Shown here: piece after piece, positions 34,587-45,900 of the stretch
Layout of the letters: every line of letters begins with the position of its first letter
Position numbering within the stretch: the first letter of the stretch is position 1
Assembly: GCA_017428725.1 (NCBI GenBank)
Contig: JAFRQH010000034.1
Coordinates: forward strand, 1-64,000
Direction: 5' to 3'
DNA: 64,000 bases
Origin: Bacteroidales bacterium
GTDB lineage: Bacteria; Bacteroidota; Bacteroidia; Bacteroidales; UBA932
The notes under the pieces: model-generated
What the model was told of the DNA's origin: nothing
The model's input: only the letters and a program-made list of their open reading frames with translations
The model's database searches: none
Position numbers and translations under genes: made by a program

Positions 34587-37500
34587 TCATTTAGCGTCTT
34601 CTTCTTTCCAGGTTTCTTCAAGACCGCCCTTGATGGTCTCCCGGGCGGCGCCGCTGAGGTCGTCGGGGAGTATGCGGATGTTGCTGGAATACGAAGGGCC
34701 CTTCTTGATGATCTCATCGACTTCGGTGATCAGCGAGAAGGCTTTCTCCGTCTCCTTGGCCAGGGATTTCCCCTGGACCCGGTAGGACGCATAGAACTCG
34801 ATGAGGGCCCCGCTGTCGCCCCTGCCGGAGCGGGAGAGCATGTCCTCGATGCGCCCCCGGAGTTCGTAGGCGGAGCGGACTTTGTCGAGGTTCAGCTTGT
34901 TGAACTCGCCGAAGTGCTCGACCACCTCCAGTTTGGACTCCAGGGTGCGGTCCATCCCTTTTGGATACTGACGGGCGGCTTCGCGCAGGTGGCTGAGCGC
35001 TTCCTCCTCGTAAACAGCCTTCCATTCGGGGTCTGCGGTTTTCGAGGCTTTTTCCATGCAGGACTCGAACTGGTCGATTTCCTGCCTGATCTTGTGGGTC
35101 TGTACTTTCTGGACAAGTTTCGCATCGTCGAAGGCCTGGGCGGCCGTCTCTTTGGGGTTAACCACTTTCGACACGTCGGAGCCGAAGGATTCGGGCCCAT
35201 CGAAAGAAACGGCGGTCTGCTCCGCCTTGAAGGCGAGCTTGTCCGCGTCCCAGGGCGAGAAATTCTTGCTTCCGGTGGCCTGGAAGCAGTATTCGTCGTT
35301 CCAGAAGCGGCTGGCCACTTCCTCGGGCAGGTCTTTGCCGCGCACCCGGATGGTGAAGTCGTGGTCCATGCCCACTTTCTTGCAGGAGAAGGCGGACTTG
35401 GCGGAATTGCCGGTGGCCTCGAAGAAGGTGATCTCGGATTCGTGCACGCCGAACTTCTGCGCGAGCTGTTTCTTCAGGGCCTGTTTCACGTGTCCGTGAA
35501 GGATCTCGTTTTCGGTGGTGAAGCGCCAGCGGTATTTGTCCAGGCCCTTGGTGGCGTTGAAATAATTCTTCGCATAGCGGTCGCACTGGATCGAGAGCAC
35601 CAGTCTCTTGAGCTCTTCCGGGGAGATGTCCGGCGAATTGCAGGCCTTGATGAATTCCTTCACCTTCTTTTCACCCATCTTGATGGCCCGCTCCTCGATC
35701 GCCTTCAGTCCCTTCAGGTCCGGCGAAGAATCCAGGGCGGCCTTGCCGAGCTGCATGTTCTTCCTGCCGAGCAGACGGCCGTCGATGCGCAGTGCGCCGA
35801 TTTTGCGGGCGCCACGGGAGATCTTGCTGACGAAACGCACGGAAGAATAGCTCCTGCACAGACTCCGTTCGATGGCGCGGATGTCCCGGTGGAATTCGTG
35901 CCCCATCTCCTGGAGCGCCTGGCCGAACTGGGTGCTGGAGACCTTGCTCAGGCCCTTCTGCCAGGCCAGGCTTTCCAGGATTTCCTCGCCGGCGAACTTG
36001 GCGCCTACAAAGAAGTTGTCGAAGAAGGTGTTGTCGTAGTTCTCGCCGGCTTTCCGGCACTCGAGCAGGAAACGTTTCGGCGTGTAGTACAGCATCTCGG
36101 AATAGCCCAGCGTGACGAATCCGAGCACCATGCGGCCCATGATGGTCTTCGGCTCATGTTCTTCGAACGTCTCCATGCACATGTTGAAGCCGTCCCCGAA
36201 ATAGACCTCCTCCCAGACATAGGTGTTCTCGGCGACGAACAGGGGACCGACCTGGCCGGTCACGGTGCGCCTGAAGAGCTTGTCAGCCTGGTAATAATCA
36301 GGCATATAGAAACCGAAGCGCTCGTCGAAGGAGTCGAGCATCAGCTCGCATTTGTAGATCAGGGCCTTGAACTCCTCGCTGTCCTGCAGGCCCGTCAGGC
36401 GGGTGATCATGTGCAGGAGTTTCTCCCGGACCTGGTTGTCGAACTTGATCAGTTTGTTCAGCTCGGCAGTGTCGTCGACCATCCGGATGGGCATCGAGAT
36501 GACCATCGAGGTCTGCTTGGCCTCGAAACTGCGGCCCTTGTAGCTGGCGACCGCCGTGATGGCGGCTTTGCAGCGGTTGGGCGGCAGCATGATGGAGGCT
36601 GGGACGATCTCATAGACAAGGGTCATCGTGCTGCCCTTCACGTCGGCATGCTGGCTGATCGGACGGGAATCGAAGCCGAACTGTTTCAGTTCCAATCCGA
36701 GCATATGGACCGGCTCGGTGGTCTCGGCGCCTTTCTTCCCAAACCACTCCAGCGACTCGGGGATGTCTTCGAAGCGGACTTCCAGCCCCTCGGGCGGCGG
36801 GGAGCCGATCATGTTCTTGTCCCGGTCCCAGACGAACAGGGTGATGTCCATCCGGGTGTGGGCGGGGACGAATTCCTCGTCATAGCTGGTGGGCTGCACT
36901 TCCGTGGTGTTGATGCCCTCGGAGCCCTTGACCACCGGATAGGCCTTGATGTGGCCGAGTTCCATGCGCAGGCCCTCGTAGAAGCGGTGGACGGGCAGGC
37001 GCTCCGTGATCTTCCGCTCCTGGGTGCCGACATTCTGCCGGGCGGTGATGCTCAGATAGCAGTTGTCCATGCAGCCTGCCATGTTGGCCGGGATTTCCGT
37101 CAGGCAGTCCGTCAGGTCCACGCTCCAGGAATTTTCCTTGTCCGGCCGGACACGGGAGGACAGGGAGAAGGTATTCTTCGGGTCACCCTCCAGCACGGCA
37201 TCGAAAGCGGGTTCCTGGGCAAAGCCGTGGACATAGAAATAGATGGTTTCCGTGTTGCGCTGCCCGGCCACGAAGGTGATGTTGTCCTGGCAGAAGCGGA
37301 TCTGCAGGTTGTCTTCTATGAAGAAATTGAGCTGGTTGCGCAGGATTCCCGTCGCGGTCTCGAAACAGAAGACGATCGAACCCTTGGCCGGGACGGGGCC
37401 TCCGGTGGGCTCCGGAACCCGGAGGGAGGCGGACTTGTACTTGCCCGACATGCGGGTGTCGAGCACCTGGATGTTTTCGCCCTCGAGGATGCGGATTGTC

Positions 37501-38438
37501 GCCGTGAGGTCCGGCCGCTCCCGGCGCTGCCCGTCGAAGGTGGTCTCCTCGATGCGGGCGCCGACCACCTTCGGCTGGTCGCCCACCCGGAGGGTGTCGC
37601 CGAATTCCTTGTAGAGGATCATCCGGAAGCTGCTGGGATGGCGCTTCGGCTTCTCTTCCTGCGGCTCGGGAGGCTCGTTGCCGCCTTTCTTGTTCTTCCG
37701 GTTCTTCCGAAGCCGGTTCACGGCCAGGATGCCGACCACGGAGCCGCCGATCCAGAAGAGAGCGGGGGGAATCTCCAGCCCGCCGGACTCCCCGGGCGTG
37801 TCCGTCGCATCCTGTTCGAAGCCGTATTCCGGCTTGTCCCCGACATATTTGTAGTGATAGATCCGGCCTCCGCTGACCCCGGAGACGGATTTTCCGTCCA
37901 CGGTGATCGGGGTGTTCAGGCTGGCCACCACCGAGATGGTCAGGGTGGATTCCGCCGTGGGGGTGAACCGTTCCTCGTGCATGTCCACCTCCGGCCGGCG
38001 CGACACGGTCCCGCTTGCGGTCACCTCCGTGCGCCATTGGAAGGGGTTGTTGTTGCGGGTATAGTCCCGGCATTCATAGGGATCCCACATGGCCACCGTG
38101 ACGGTCAGGCTCATCATTTTCGCCCGCTGCATCAGCCTGGCCGTGGCGGGGTCTGGGCAGTTGATCTGCACCGGGATTCCCAGTTTGGCTTCATCCCCGA
38201 ACTTGATCTTGTCGGCAAAATCCGGCCAGCTGAAACTGGTGCCGTTGGCGGATCCGCTGGTGACGACGGTCACGGAATTCTTCCCGACCTTGAACTGGAA
38301 GCTGCCGCCGGATCCGCCGGTCATCGTAACTTTGTCGAGGACCCAGTAGCCCTCGGCCGCGCGGCCGGGCTGGGCGGCGAGCAGCAGGATGATGGCTGAG
38401 AGCCAGGGGAGGAGTCGGTAAAGGAACTTCATAAGCAT
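34587..38438 (-). CDS. Giant membrane paralog A with NTase-like motif
   Basis: 1283 residues from ATG 38438 (TGATG overlap with paralog B). Order: signal peptide; exported domain beginning EGYWVLDKV; membrane helix about 223-245 followed by RLRKNRKNKK (stop-transfer, so the rest is cytoplasmic); block MILYKEFGDTLRVGD; a long beta-rich region; PPNRCKAAI; helical region with YVWEEVYFGDGF; and near 1000-1030 ITFFEATGNSAKSAF followed by GMDHDFTIRV. The last resembles a nucleotidyltransferase G-[ST]...DxD core but is unproven. Paralog C is its closest relative. Confidence 0.72.
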   Translation of the reverse strand: MLMKFLYRLLPWLSAIILLLAAQPGRAAEGYWVLDKVTMTGGSGGSFQFKVGKNSVTVVTSGSANGTSFSWPDFADKIKFGDEAKLGIPVQINCPDPATARLMQRAKMMSLTVTVAMWDPYECRDYTRNNNPFQWRTEVTASGTVSRRPEVDMHEERFTPTAESTLTISVVASLNTPITVDGKSVSGVSGGRIYHYKYVGDKPEYGFEQDATDTPGESGGLEIPPALFWIGGSVVGILAVNRLRKNRKNKKGGNEPPEPQEEKPKRHPSSFRMILYKEFGDTLRVGDQPKVVGARIEETTFDGQRRERPDLTATIRILEGENIQVLDTRMSGKYKSASLRVPEPTGGPVPAKGSIVFCFETATGILRNQLNFFIEDNLQIRFCQDNITFVAGQRNTETIYFYVHGFAQEPAFDAVLEGDPKNTFSLSSRVRPDKENSWSVDLTDCLTEIPANMAGCMDNCYLSITARQNVGTQERKITERLPVHRFYEGLRMELGHIKAYPVVKGSEGINTTEVQPTSYDEEFVPAHTRMDITLFVWDRDKNMIGSPPPEGLEVRFEDIPESLEWFGKKGAETTEPVHMLGLELKQFGFDSRPISQHADVKGSTMTLVYEIVPASIMLPPNRCKAAITAVASYKGRSFEAKQTSMVISMPIRMVDDTAELNKLIKFDNQVREKLLHMITRLTGLQDSEEFKALIYKCELMLDSFDERFGFYMPDYYQADKLFRRTVTGQVGPLFVAENTYVWEEVYFGDGFNMCMETFEEHEPKTIMGRMVLGFVTLGYSEMLYYTPKRFLLECRKAGENYDNTFFDNFFVGAKFAGEEILESLAWQKGLSKVSSTQFGQALQEMGHEFHRDIRAIERSLCRSYSSVRFVSKISRGARKIGALRIDGRLLGRKNMQLGKAALDSSPDLKGLKAIEERAIKMGEKKVKEFIKACNSPDISPEELKRLVLSIQCDRYAKNYFNATKGLDKYRWRFTTENEILHGHVKQALKKQLAQKFGVHESEITFFEATGNSAKSAFSCKKVGMDHDFTIRVRGKDLPEEVASRFWNDEYCFQATGSKNFSPWDADKLAFKAEQTAVSFDGPESFGSDVSKVVNPKETAAQAFDDAKLVQKVQTHKIRQEIDQFESCMEKASKTADPEWKAVYEEEALSHLREAARQYPKGMDRTLESKLEVVEHFGEFNKLNLDKVRSAYELRGRIEDMLSRSGRGDSGALIEFYASYRVQGKSLAKETEKAFSLITEVDEIIKKGPSYSSNIRILPDDLSGAARETIKGGLEETWKEEDAK

Positions 38439-41400
38439 CAACTTTCAACGCGAAGCTCGATTTCCTTGAGCTTCCCGGGAATATCCTCGAATCTGAGACC
38501 GTAGTTTTCTTTGAGCATCTTCTTGAGGTCCGTGACGCTGAGGCTGAAAGGCCCCTGAGTCGAGACCTCGCTGTGCCTGATCAGCTGGAAGGCTTCCATC
38601 TCCTGCCGGGTGATGCGGTCCACGGTGCCGTTGTACGTGGAGCGGGGTACGGTGCTGTTGAAGAACAGTTTGTTCGCCTGCCGCATCGCCTCTTCCTCCT
38701 TGGCCAGGGCTTCGCCGATCAGGCCGCTCTCCTCCAGCTTGGCCGCCTGATCCAGCCAGCCCTTCGGTTTGTGCTCGAAGGCCCGGGTGACCTTGTCCAG
38801 GTCGACGAACTTCTCGGAGAAATGCTCAGGCTTGAAGGCGCGGCCGAGGTCTTCGGGGCCGTTGCCGATCCGCTCCGGGGAAGCCACCTGGACGACGGCC
38901 TGGTCGCCCTGCTCCATGGTCAGGCCCGTGGTTTCCTGGTATGCCTGGCCATAGCTCTCCTCCGCCAGCTCCTGCGAGATGTCCTCAGGGACGGGATGGG
39001 GGTTGGACTTGGTGGGTCTCTTCCGCACCGAGATGGATACGTCCCGGTCCCGGGTGAGGGAGAGGCCGTTCTCGAGGGCCTCCCGGTTGCTGTTGGTGGC
39101 ACCGTAGATGATCACGTCGTCCTCGTCGACAACCTCGCCCATCCCGCGCAGTTTCTCGACGACGTTCTGCTTGGTCTTGAGGTCGATGAGGTCGTAGTCC
39201 TTCTTCAGGATCTTGTAATAGCCGGAACGGACGTTGGTGGCCCATTCGCCGTTGTAGAGGGCGAGTTGCTTCTGGGCGATCTTGTCCGTCTGGATTTCGT
39301 ATGCGAGCCGGCGGAAGGCCTCTTCCGCCTCAGGGGTCTTGTAGCGGCTCATCTCGATGTAGTTCCGCTCGAGTTCCTTGACCTTCCTGAGCCCCTTGAT
39401 GTTGGCTTCGCGGCAGGCGAGGTCCTCGGCCATGTCCTCCGGCGACCACTTGGCATTCTTGCGCCAGTCGCGGATCAGTTCCTCGATGCTCCGGCGGGAG
39501 CTGTCGAGGGCGTTTTTGGCATTCCCGAGCTGGGCGATGGTCTTGCGGCCGAAATTCTCGGTGGCGAAGGCGTGGAGGTCGTGCGCAATCACGCGGAGGT
39601 CCTTGCCCAGGACACCGAGGCTCTGCCGGACGTCGCCGATGACCTTGGCGGCGAAATTGGCCGCATTGGCTGCCAGTTCCGGGTGGTAGTGCGCGATCAT
39701 CTCGCCATATCCCGACAGGGTCGTCTTGATGAAGTACTCGGTGGCGAATTCGATGCCGACGACCTTGACGCCCGCGAAGAAGGCCTCCCACGCACCGCCC
39801 GGGGCCTTGGGGTTGTTGACCGCATCGATCATCTCCCGCGGGACGCGGATGGCGGTCAGGGCCGTCTCCGACCAGCCGAGCGAGAGGATGCCGAGGCTGA
39901 GCCGGGTCCAGAAGCCGCCGTGGTCTTCGAGCCATTGCTCGGCCTGCGCGCTGGTCTGGGCCAGCGCCAGCATCAGGTCGGCGGCCAGGCCCATCTCCTC
40001 GACTGGTTCCGCATCGGCGTTGGCTCCCGCAATCCGGCCCGAGACGAAGTCCAGGAAGGTGCTGCGGACCAGGTAGACCAGCCCCGGATCGTAGCCGAAG
40101 CGGCGGTCATAGCCGTGCAGCAGCATCTCTGCGAGGCGGAAGACGGGGCCGATGTTCTTGAGCAGGCTGTGATCCAGGATGTAGCTCCGGATGTGTATGA
40201 GATTGCTCGTGATGGCGTCGTCGGACTCGCCGGAGTCCGCTCCTTCCTGGCGGAGCGGCTGGCTGGTGAGCCAGGCTTCCTGGTCAGCCGTGTACATCTT
40301 GCCGTCCCAGGGGAACTCCACGTGGATGTTGATCTTGCGGCGGGCGGGGGCGTCGAGCACAGCGCAGGAATAAAGGTAGCAGCTGGTGCTGTTGTCCGGC
40401 AGGATCTCCTTGACGAAATACTGGAGCCGGACCTTGTCCACGACTTCCTGGTCGCTCATCCCCCGGGTGCCCTTGCTGAGGTAGTCCGTGGCCGCGGCGT
40501 CCGCCTCGGCGCCCAGCGGCTCGGCGCGGAGCACGACCTGCCTGGGATCCGGCACCATCCGGGTGAGACGGTGTTTCTCCTCGTCCCAGTAGATGAAGGA
40601 GAGGGTGGCGGGCGTGAGGGCGGGGGCATAGCTCTTGCCGTTCGTGGAGACCTTGAGCTCTTCGCGGTGCACGCCCGGCTCGTAACGCACGAGGAAGCAG
40701 GGCACGAAGTAATCGGCCTTGAAGGCGAGGCCCATGTTGAAGCGCAGGATCGGGAAAGTGCCGGAGACCTCGTGCTCGTCGGAATCCTTCGCTTCGACCT
40801 TCAGGGTACAGGGGATGTATTCGCCCGCCGGCCCGCGCGTCTTGTCGACCTCGTCGATGATGGCGTACCACAGCCCCGGTTTCTCGCCCTTTTCGGCGGA
40901 GACCCGGTAGCACTTGTCGATGGAGACATCGACCTCGGCGTCTTCGTTCACGCCGGACACGAGGAAGGGGAGCCGCTCCTGCCGGTCGTGGCCGGACGGC
41001 AGGGTGAGGTTGGGCTGGAAAAAGTCGACGCGCCCCTCCTGGATCTTGAAGACGGTCTGCATCCGCAGGGTGCCGCCGGGGCCGCTGAAGGAGAACACGA
41101 TGAAACCTTCCGCCGGATCCTCCTTGGGATACTTGTCCACACAGATCTGGGCGGTGCGGTAGCGGGGGGACATCCCGGTGGCGAGGATGCGGATGTTGCG
41201 GCCTTCCGTGATCTCGATCCGGGAGGTGTACTCCTTGCACTCGATGTGTTTCCCGTCCGGGGTGATCTCCTCGATGCGGGCACCGACGATCTGGGGCTTG
41301 TCCCCGACCATCAGCGTGTCGCCGAACTCCTTGTAGAGGAGCATCCGGAAGGTACTGGGTTTCTTCGGCGCCGTATTTTCGGGCTGCGGAGCCTTCCCGG

Positions 41401-42340
41401 CGGGGGCTTTCTCTTTGCGCTTCCTGTTTCGGACGGAACGGACGAGGGCGCCGAGGATGGCGGTAAGCCCCAGGCCGATGGCTGCGGGGATGATCCAGGG
41501 CGGCACCTCTCCGAGCGACTGTTCGCCAATGCCCGAATCCGGCCGGATCGTCTGCGTGATGTCGCCTCCGTTCGGATAGCACTTATAGAGATAGTATTCG
41601 CAGATCCGGTGCGCCTGCCCGCTGACCCCGGTCCGCTGTCGGATGTCGATCCGGACGCTGACGATCATGAAGGCTTCCTCTCCCAGCTTGAGCGACTGGT
41701 CCCAGGAGCGACCGGAGTAGGCAAGGCGGTTCCTGGAGCCGATGTCCCCGTCGACGTACCACCGGGAATCCCCGTCGTAGTCTCCGAAAATGTCCTCGGC
41801 ATCCAGCTCCTCGTCGATCTGGTCGGCATACTCCTCGAAATCGTCTTCGAACTGCGTGATGCTGTCGCTATGCGTGAGGAAGTACCGGACGGACGTATAG
41901 TTCAGGGCATATTCGCCGGCGCGCAGCTCGGGCATGACCTGGACCTCCAGCGCGTATTCGTACGATTCGGTGCCGCCTGCGTACAGGCCTTCCGTCCTGG
42001 GATTGAACGCGTCCCCGTCCCACTGGGCCGTCAGGTTCAGCACAATCTCGTTCTCCTTTCCGACCTGGATGTATTCGGGCGGCGCCGTCCACCGGAAGGA
42101 CAGGTTGTGCATCTCCTCCCAGGTCTTGGCGGGCCAGTTGGGATCCGCGACGGTACGGACCAGGTTGAAATCGAGCGCGCCGTCCCGGGCGGTCGAGATG
42201 CCGGTGTCGCTGCCGTTCGAGCGCTTGCCGTCGAACAGGACCACGCGGTCTTGGAGAGCCCAGTGGCCGTTGTCAGCCCGCGCCGGTCCGCCTGCCGCGG
42301 CAAGCAGCAGGAGACAGAGCAGGAACCGGAAGCGTCTCAT
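38438..42340 (-). CDS. Giant membrane paralog B, divergent
   Basis: 1300 residues. Signal peptide; exported domain starting NGHWALQDRVVL, longer than in A and C and acidic; membrane helix about 278-300 followed by RSVRNRKRKEK; then MLLYKEFGDTLMVGD and VGARIEEI as in A and C. The middle is divergent and lacks YVWEEVYFGDGF. The C-terminal part has VIIYGATNSNREALENG and TRDRDVSISV (about 1077-1104), the cleanest fit among the three to a nucleotidyltransferase strand-helix-DxD pattern. Starts 12 nt after a zinc-ribbon gene and overlaps paralog A by one base. Confidence 0.72.
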   Translation of the reverse strand: MRRFRFLLCLLLLAAAGGPARADNGHWALQDRVVLFDGKRSNGSDTGISTARDGALDFNLVRTVADPNWPAKTWEEMHNLSFRWTAPPEYIQVGKENEIVLNLTAQWDGDAFNPRTEGLYAGGTESYEYALEVQVMPELRAGEYALNYTSVRYFLTHSDSITQFEDDFEEYADQIDEELDAEDIFGDYDGDSRWYVDGDIGSRNRLAYSGRSWDQSLKLGEEAFMIVSVRIDIRQRTGVSGQAHRICEYYLYKCYPNGGDITQTIRPDSGIGEQSLGEVPPWIIPAAIGLGLTAILGALVRSVRNRKRKEKAPAGKAPQPENTAPKKPSTFRMLLYKEFGDTLMVGDKPQIVGARIEEITPDGKHIECKEYTSRIEITEGRNIRILATGMSPRYRTAQICVDKYPKEDPAEGFIVFSFSGPGGTLRMQTVFKIQEGRVDFFQPNLTLPSGHDRQERLPFLVSGVNEDAEVDVSIDKCYRVSAEKGEKPGLWYAIIDEVDKTRGPAGEYIPCTLKVEAKDSDEHEVSGTFPILRFNMGLAFKADYFVPCFLVRYEPGVHREELKVSTNGKSYAPALTPATLSFIYWDEEKHRLTRMVPDPRQVVLRAEPLGAEADAAATDYLSKGTRGMSDQEVVDKVRLQYFVKEILPDNSTSCYLYSCAVLDAPARRKINIHVEFPWDGKMYTADQEAWLTSQPLRQEGADSGESDDAITSNLIHIRSYILDHSLLKNIGPVFRLAEMLLHGYDRRFGYDPGLVYLVRSTFLDFVSGRIAGANADAEPVEEMGLAADLMLALAQTSAQAEQWLEDHGGFWTRLSLGILSLGWSETALTAIRVPREMIDAVNNPKAPGGAWEAFFAGVKVVGIEFATEYFIKTTLSGYGEMIAHYHPELAANAANFAAKVIGDVRQSLGVLGKDLRVIAHDLHAFATENFGRKTIAQLGNAKNALDSSRRSIEELIRDWRKNAKWSPEDMAEDLACREANIKGLRKVKELERNYIEMSRYKTPEAEEAFRRLAYEIQTDKIAQKQLALYNGEWATNVRSGYYKILKKDYDLIDLKTKQNVVEKLRGMGEVVDEDDVIIYGATNSNREALENGLSLTRDRDVSISVRKRPTKSNPHPVPEDISQELAEESYGQAYQETTGLTMEQGDQAVVQVASPERIGNGPEDLGRAFKPEHFSEKFVDLDKVTRAFEHKPKGWLDQAAKLEESGLIGEALAKEEEAMRQANKLFFNSTVPRSTYNGTVDRITRQEMEAFQLIRHSEVSTQGPFSLSVTDLKKMLKENYGLRFEDIPGKLKEIELRVES

Positions 42341-42352
42341 GGCGCGGGGCGT

Positions 42353-42916
42353 CTACCAGCCGAGCTTCATCGCCAGGAAGGCGAGGCCGCCCAGGATGAT
42401 CAGGATCCAGACCAGCACACCCCGCTTTTTCTTCTTCGGGGGAGCCGGGGCAGGTGCCTGCGGATAGGGCTGCTGATAAGGCTGCTGCGGGTAAGGTTGC
42501 TGCTGATAGGGCTGCTGGGGGTATTGCTGCTGGGGGTATTGCGGCTGCTGGCGATACGGTTGCTGCGGCTGCTGTGGCTGCTGGTAGGAGGGCCTTTGCG
42601 GTCGCTGGTAAGCCGGCTGCTGGGGCCGGGGCGGCTGCTGCGGCTGTTGCGGCTGTTGCGCCGCCTGGGACCCTGGCTCGTCCCAGCTGATCATCGTGAA
42701 CTCGCCGGACTGGGCGGGGGCCTCCATGCTGGAAGGCGCCTGCGGCCCGTCGGAGATACTCACGGTCGAGCCGGGAGGGGCGTCGATGACGATGCCCCCC
42801 TGCGGGGTGGTCGTCGCCCGGACGGGATCCGGGGCCGTGGCAATCGGTGAGCCACACGAAGTGCAGAATTTGGCGCCGTCGGGAAGCTGGGCACCGCAGT
42901 TAGTGCAGTATTTCAT
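42353..42916 (-). CDS. Tail-anchored zinc-ribbon protein with Q/P-rich linker (copy 3)
   Basis: 187 residues. An N-terminal zinc ribbon with two CxxC pairs (CTNCGAQLPDGAKFCTSCG), then a short acidic segment (VSISDGPQAPSS), then about 70 residues of Gln/Pro/Tyr repeats, then KKKKRG and a C-terminal membrane helix (about 167-184). The ribbon should lie in the cytoplasm, tethered to the membrane. Between paralogs C and B. The ribbon could bind nucleic acid or a partner protein; neither is shown. Confidence 0.78.
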   Translation of the reverse strand: MKYCTNCGAQLPDGAKFCTSCGSPIATAPDPVRATTTPQGGIVIDAPPGSTVSISDGPQAPSSMEAPAQSGEFTMISWDEPGSQAAQQPQQPQQPPRPQQPAYQRPQRPSYQQPQQPQQPYRQQPQYPQQQYPQQPYQQQPYPQQPYQQPYPQAPAPAPPKKKKRGVLVWILIILGGLAFLAMKLGW

Positions 42917-42934
42917 CTTATTGTGTTTGAACTG

Positions 42935-45900
42935 TTAATATGCATCTTTCTCTCCTTTGAGGGCATCTTCCGTCACGTGGGCGCCCGTCATTTTCAGGCC
43001 GATGGTCTCGATCTCGGGCAAGCCTTGACCCTGGGTAATCAGGTTGTCCACTTCCGTGATGAGCGAGAAGGCCTTGCGGCTCTCCTCCGCGAGGCTCTTG
43101 CCCTCGGCTTTGTAGGAAGCGTAGAACTCGATCAGGGCCTGGCTGTCGCCTTCCCCGGTGGTGGCTAGCATCTCCTCGATGCGGCCACGCAGTTCCTTCG
43201 CGGCGTTGAGCTTGTCGGGATCGATCTTATCCGCCATACCCCACTGATCCAGGAGCTTGATCTTTTCCTCGAGGGTGCGGTCCATTCCTTTCGGGAGCTG
43301 GCGGCAGCCCTCGCGCAGGTGGTGCAGCGCCTCCTTCCGGTAGGCTTTCGCCCAGGCGGGATCCGGCTCGATGGCGGCCTTGTTCATGTAATCGTCAAAG
43401 TGCTTAAGGGGCTCTTCCACTTTGTAGGACTGCACTTTCTGGACCAGATCGGGATCGTCGAAAGGCGTTGCCGCGCTTTGCTTGGGCGTGACAACCTTCC
43501 CGACATCGCTGCCGAAGGATTCGGGTCCCGTGGCGGACACGGCGGTCTGCTCGGCCTGGAAAGCCAGTTTATCGGCATCCCAGGGCGAGAAATTCTTGCT
43601 TCCGGTAGCCTGGTAGCAGTACTCGTCGTTCCAGTAGCGCCCGGCAACCTCTTCCGGCAGGTCACGGCCCTGCACCCGGATGGTGTAGTCGTGGTCCATG
43701 CCGATCTTCTTGCAGTTGACGGCGTTGACTTTGGTCGCGTTGCCCGTGGCCTCGAAGAAGGTGATCTCGGATTCGGGCACGCCGAACTCCTTGGCCAGCT
43801 TCGCCTTGAGCGCCTTCTTGACATTCGAGTGCAGGATCGTGTTCTCCGTGGTGAAGCGGAAGCGGTATTTGTCGATGACGTGGGAGGAGTTGAGGTAGTT
43901 CTTGGCCCAGCGGTCGCACTGGATCGAGAGCACCAGCTCCTGGAGTTCCTGCGGGGAGATGTCGGCTTTGTTGCAGGCTTCGATGAACTTCTTGACCTTC
44001 AGCTCGCCCAGGCTCTGGGCCTCCTTGGCCAGGTCGCGCAGTTCCTGCATCGCCGGGGAATTCGCCAGCAAATTCTTGCCGGCGTCCAGTTTTTTCTTGC
44101 AGAGATTGCGCATGTCGACCCTCCAATGGAGGACCTTGTGGGTGGCACGCGCCATCTTGCTGACGTACGCGACGGAGGAATAGCTCCGGCACAGGCTCTT
44201 CTCGACGGCGAGCAGGTCTTGCTTGACCAGGTCGGCCGTCTCGGCGAGCGCCTGGCCGAACTGGGTGGTCGAAAGCTTGCCCAGGCCCTTTTGCATCCCA
44301 TATTGGAAGGCCGCCGTCTTGGCGATCTCCCAGGAAGCGAACTTGGCGCCGACCATGAAGTTGTCGAAGAAGGTGGCATTCTCATTCTCGGACGCCTTCT
44401 TGCACTCCAGCAGGAATTCCTTGGGCGTGTAGTAGATCACTTCCGAATAGCCGAGGGTGACCAAGCCAAGCATCAGCCGGCCCATCAGGGTCTTGGGCTC
44501 CCGCTCTTCAAAGGCGGCCATGCACATGTCGAAGCCGTCCCCGAAATACACCTCCTCCCAGACATAGGTGCTCTCCGCGACATACAGCGGACCCACTTCG
44601 CCGCGCATCAGTTTCAGGAAGAGCCGCTGGGCGTTGTAGTATTCCGGCATGTAGTAGCCGAAGCGCTCGTCGAAGGAAGCGAGCATGATGTCGCATTTGT
44701 AGATCAAAGCCGCCAACTGGGCGGCCTGGGGCCGGGACAGCAGGACATTGCGCATATGCGTGAGCTTCTCCGTGACCTGCGCGTCGAACTTCTGCATCTT
44801 GCTCAGTTCGCCCACGTCGGCAACGAGACGCACGGGCATCGAGATGACCATCGAGATCTGCTCGGCCTTGAAGGTGCGGCCCCGGAACGTGGCTTCTCCC
44901 TTGATGGCCGCCTTGCAGCGGTTGGGCGGCACCATGATGGCGGAGGGGACGATCTCGTAGATATACGTGCGTGTATAGATTCCCTCGACGACGGGGCGGC
45001 GGTCCACGGCGAATTCCTTCAGCTGCAGGCCCAGGTTCACGACCGGATCGCGGATCGGCTCATCCTTGCGCTTGCCGAACCACTCCAGCGACTCGGGCAC
45101 GTCCTCGAAGGTAATCTTCATCGTGTCCGGAGCCGGACTTCCGATCTTGTTCTTATTCTCGTCCCAGGCGAACAGGGTCACCTCCAGGCGCGTGTGGGCG
45201 ATGGCGAGCTTGTGCTCGTAGTCCTGGGGCTGCTGCTCGGTCATCGCGATGCTCTCCGAGCCCTGGACGACCGGGTAGGCCTTGATGTGGCCGACCTGCA
45301 TCCGCAGGCCTTCGTAGAAGCGGTGGAGCGGCAGGCGCTCTTCGACCTTGCGTTCCCCGTCCTTGACGGGCTCTTTGGCCGTGACGAGCAGGTAGCAGCT
45401 GTCCATGTCGCCGGGCTGTCGCTCCTTGATCTTATCGTCCGGGAGGCAGTCGAAGAGATCGACGCTGTAGGACCCTTCCTTGTCCGGGCGGACCTTGGAG
45501 ATGCGGAAGGTCTTGTCCTTGTCATTCTCCAGCGTGGCCTCGACGGAGGCGTTCTGGCTGAGCCCTTCTACGTAGAAGTAGATGGTATTCTCGCTCTGAT
45601 GCCCGGCCACGCAGGTGACGTTGTCCTGGCAGAAGAGGATGCGCAGGTTGTCCTCGATCTTGAAGACGACGTGGTTGCGCAGTATCCCGGAGGGGCCTTC
45701 GAAGACAAAGATGACCGAACCCTTCTTGGCGATGGGGGTCGTGCTGTCCGGCATCGGGACCTGGATCCGGCCGATACGGTATTTGTTGGACATCCCGGTG
45801 CCCAGCAGTTGGATGTTGTCTCCCTCGACGACCCGGATGGTCTCGGTGAGGTCGCGCCGGTCGATCTTTTCTCCGTCTGCGGTCAGCTCCTCGATCCGTG

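Noticed and set aside
33933..38399. A very long plus-strand open frame (about 1488 codons) opposite giant paralog A, and similar ones opposite paralogs B and C
   Set aside because: They are antisense shadows of GC-rich coding sequence, full of Gly/Val/Asp/Arg runs, with no signal peptide, domain or promoter. The minus-strand frames have clear signal peptides and paralogous motifs.
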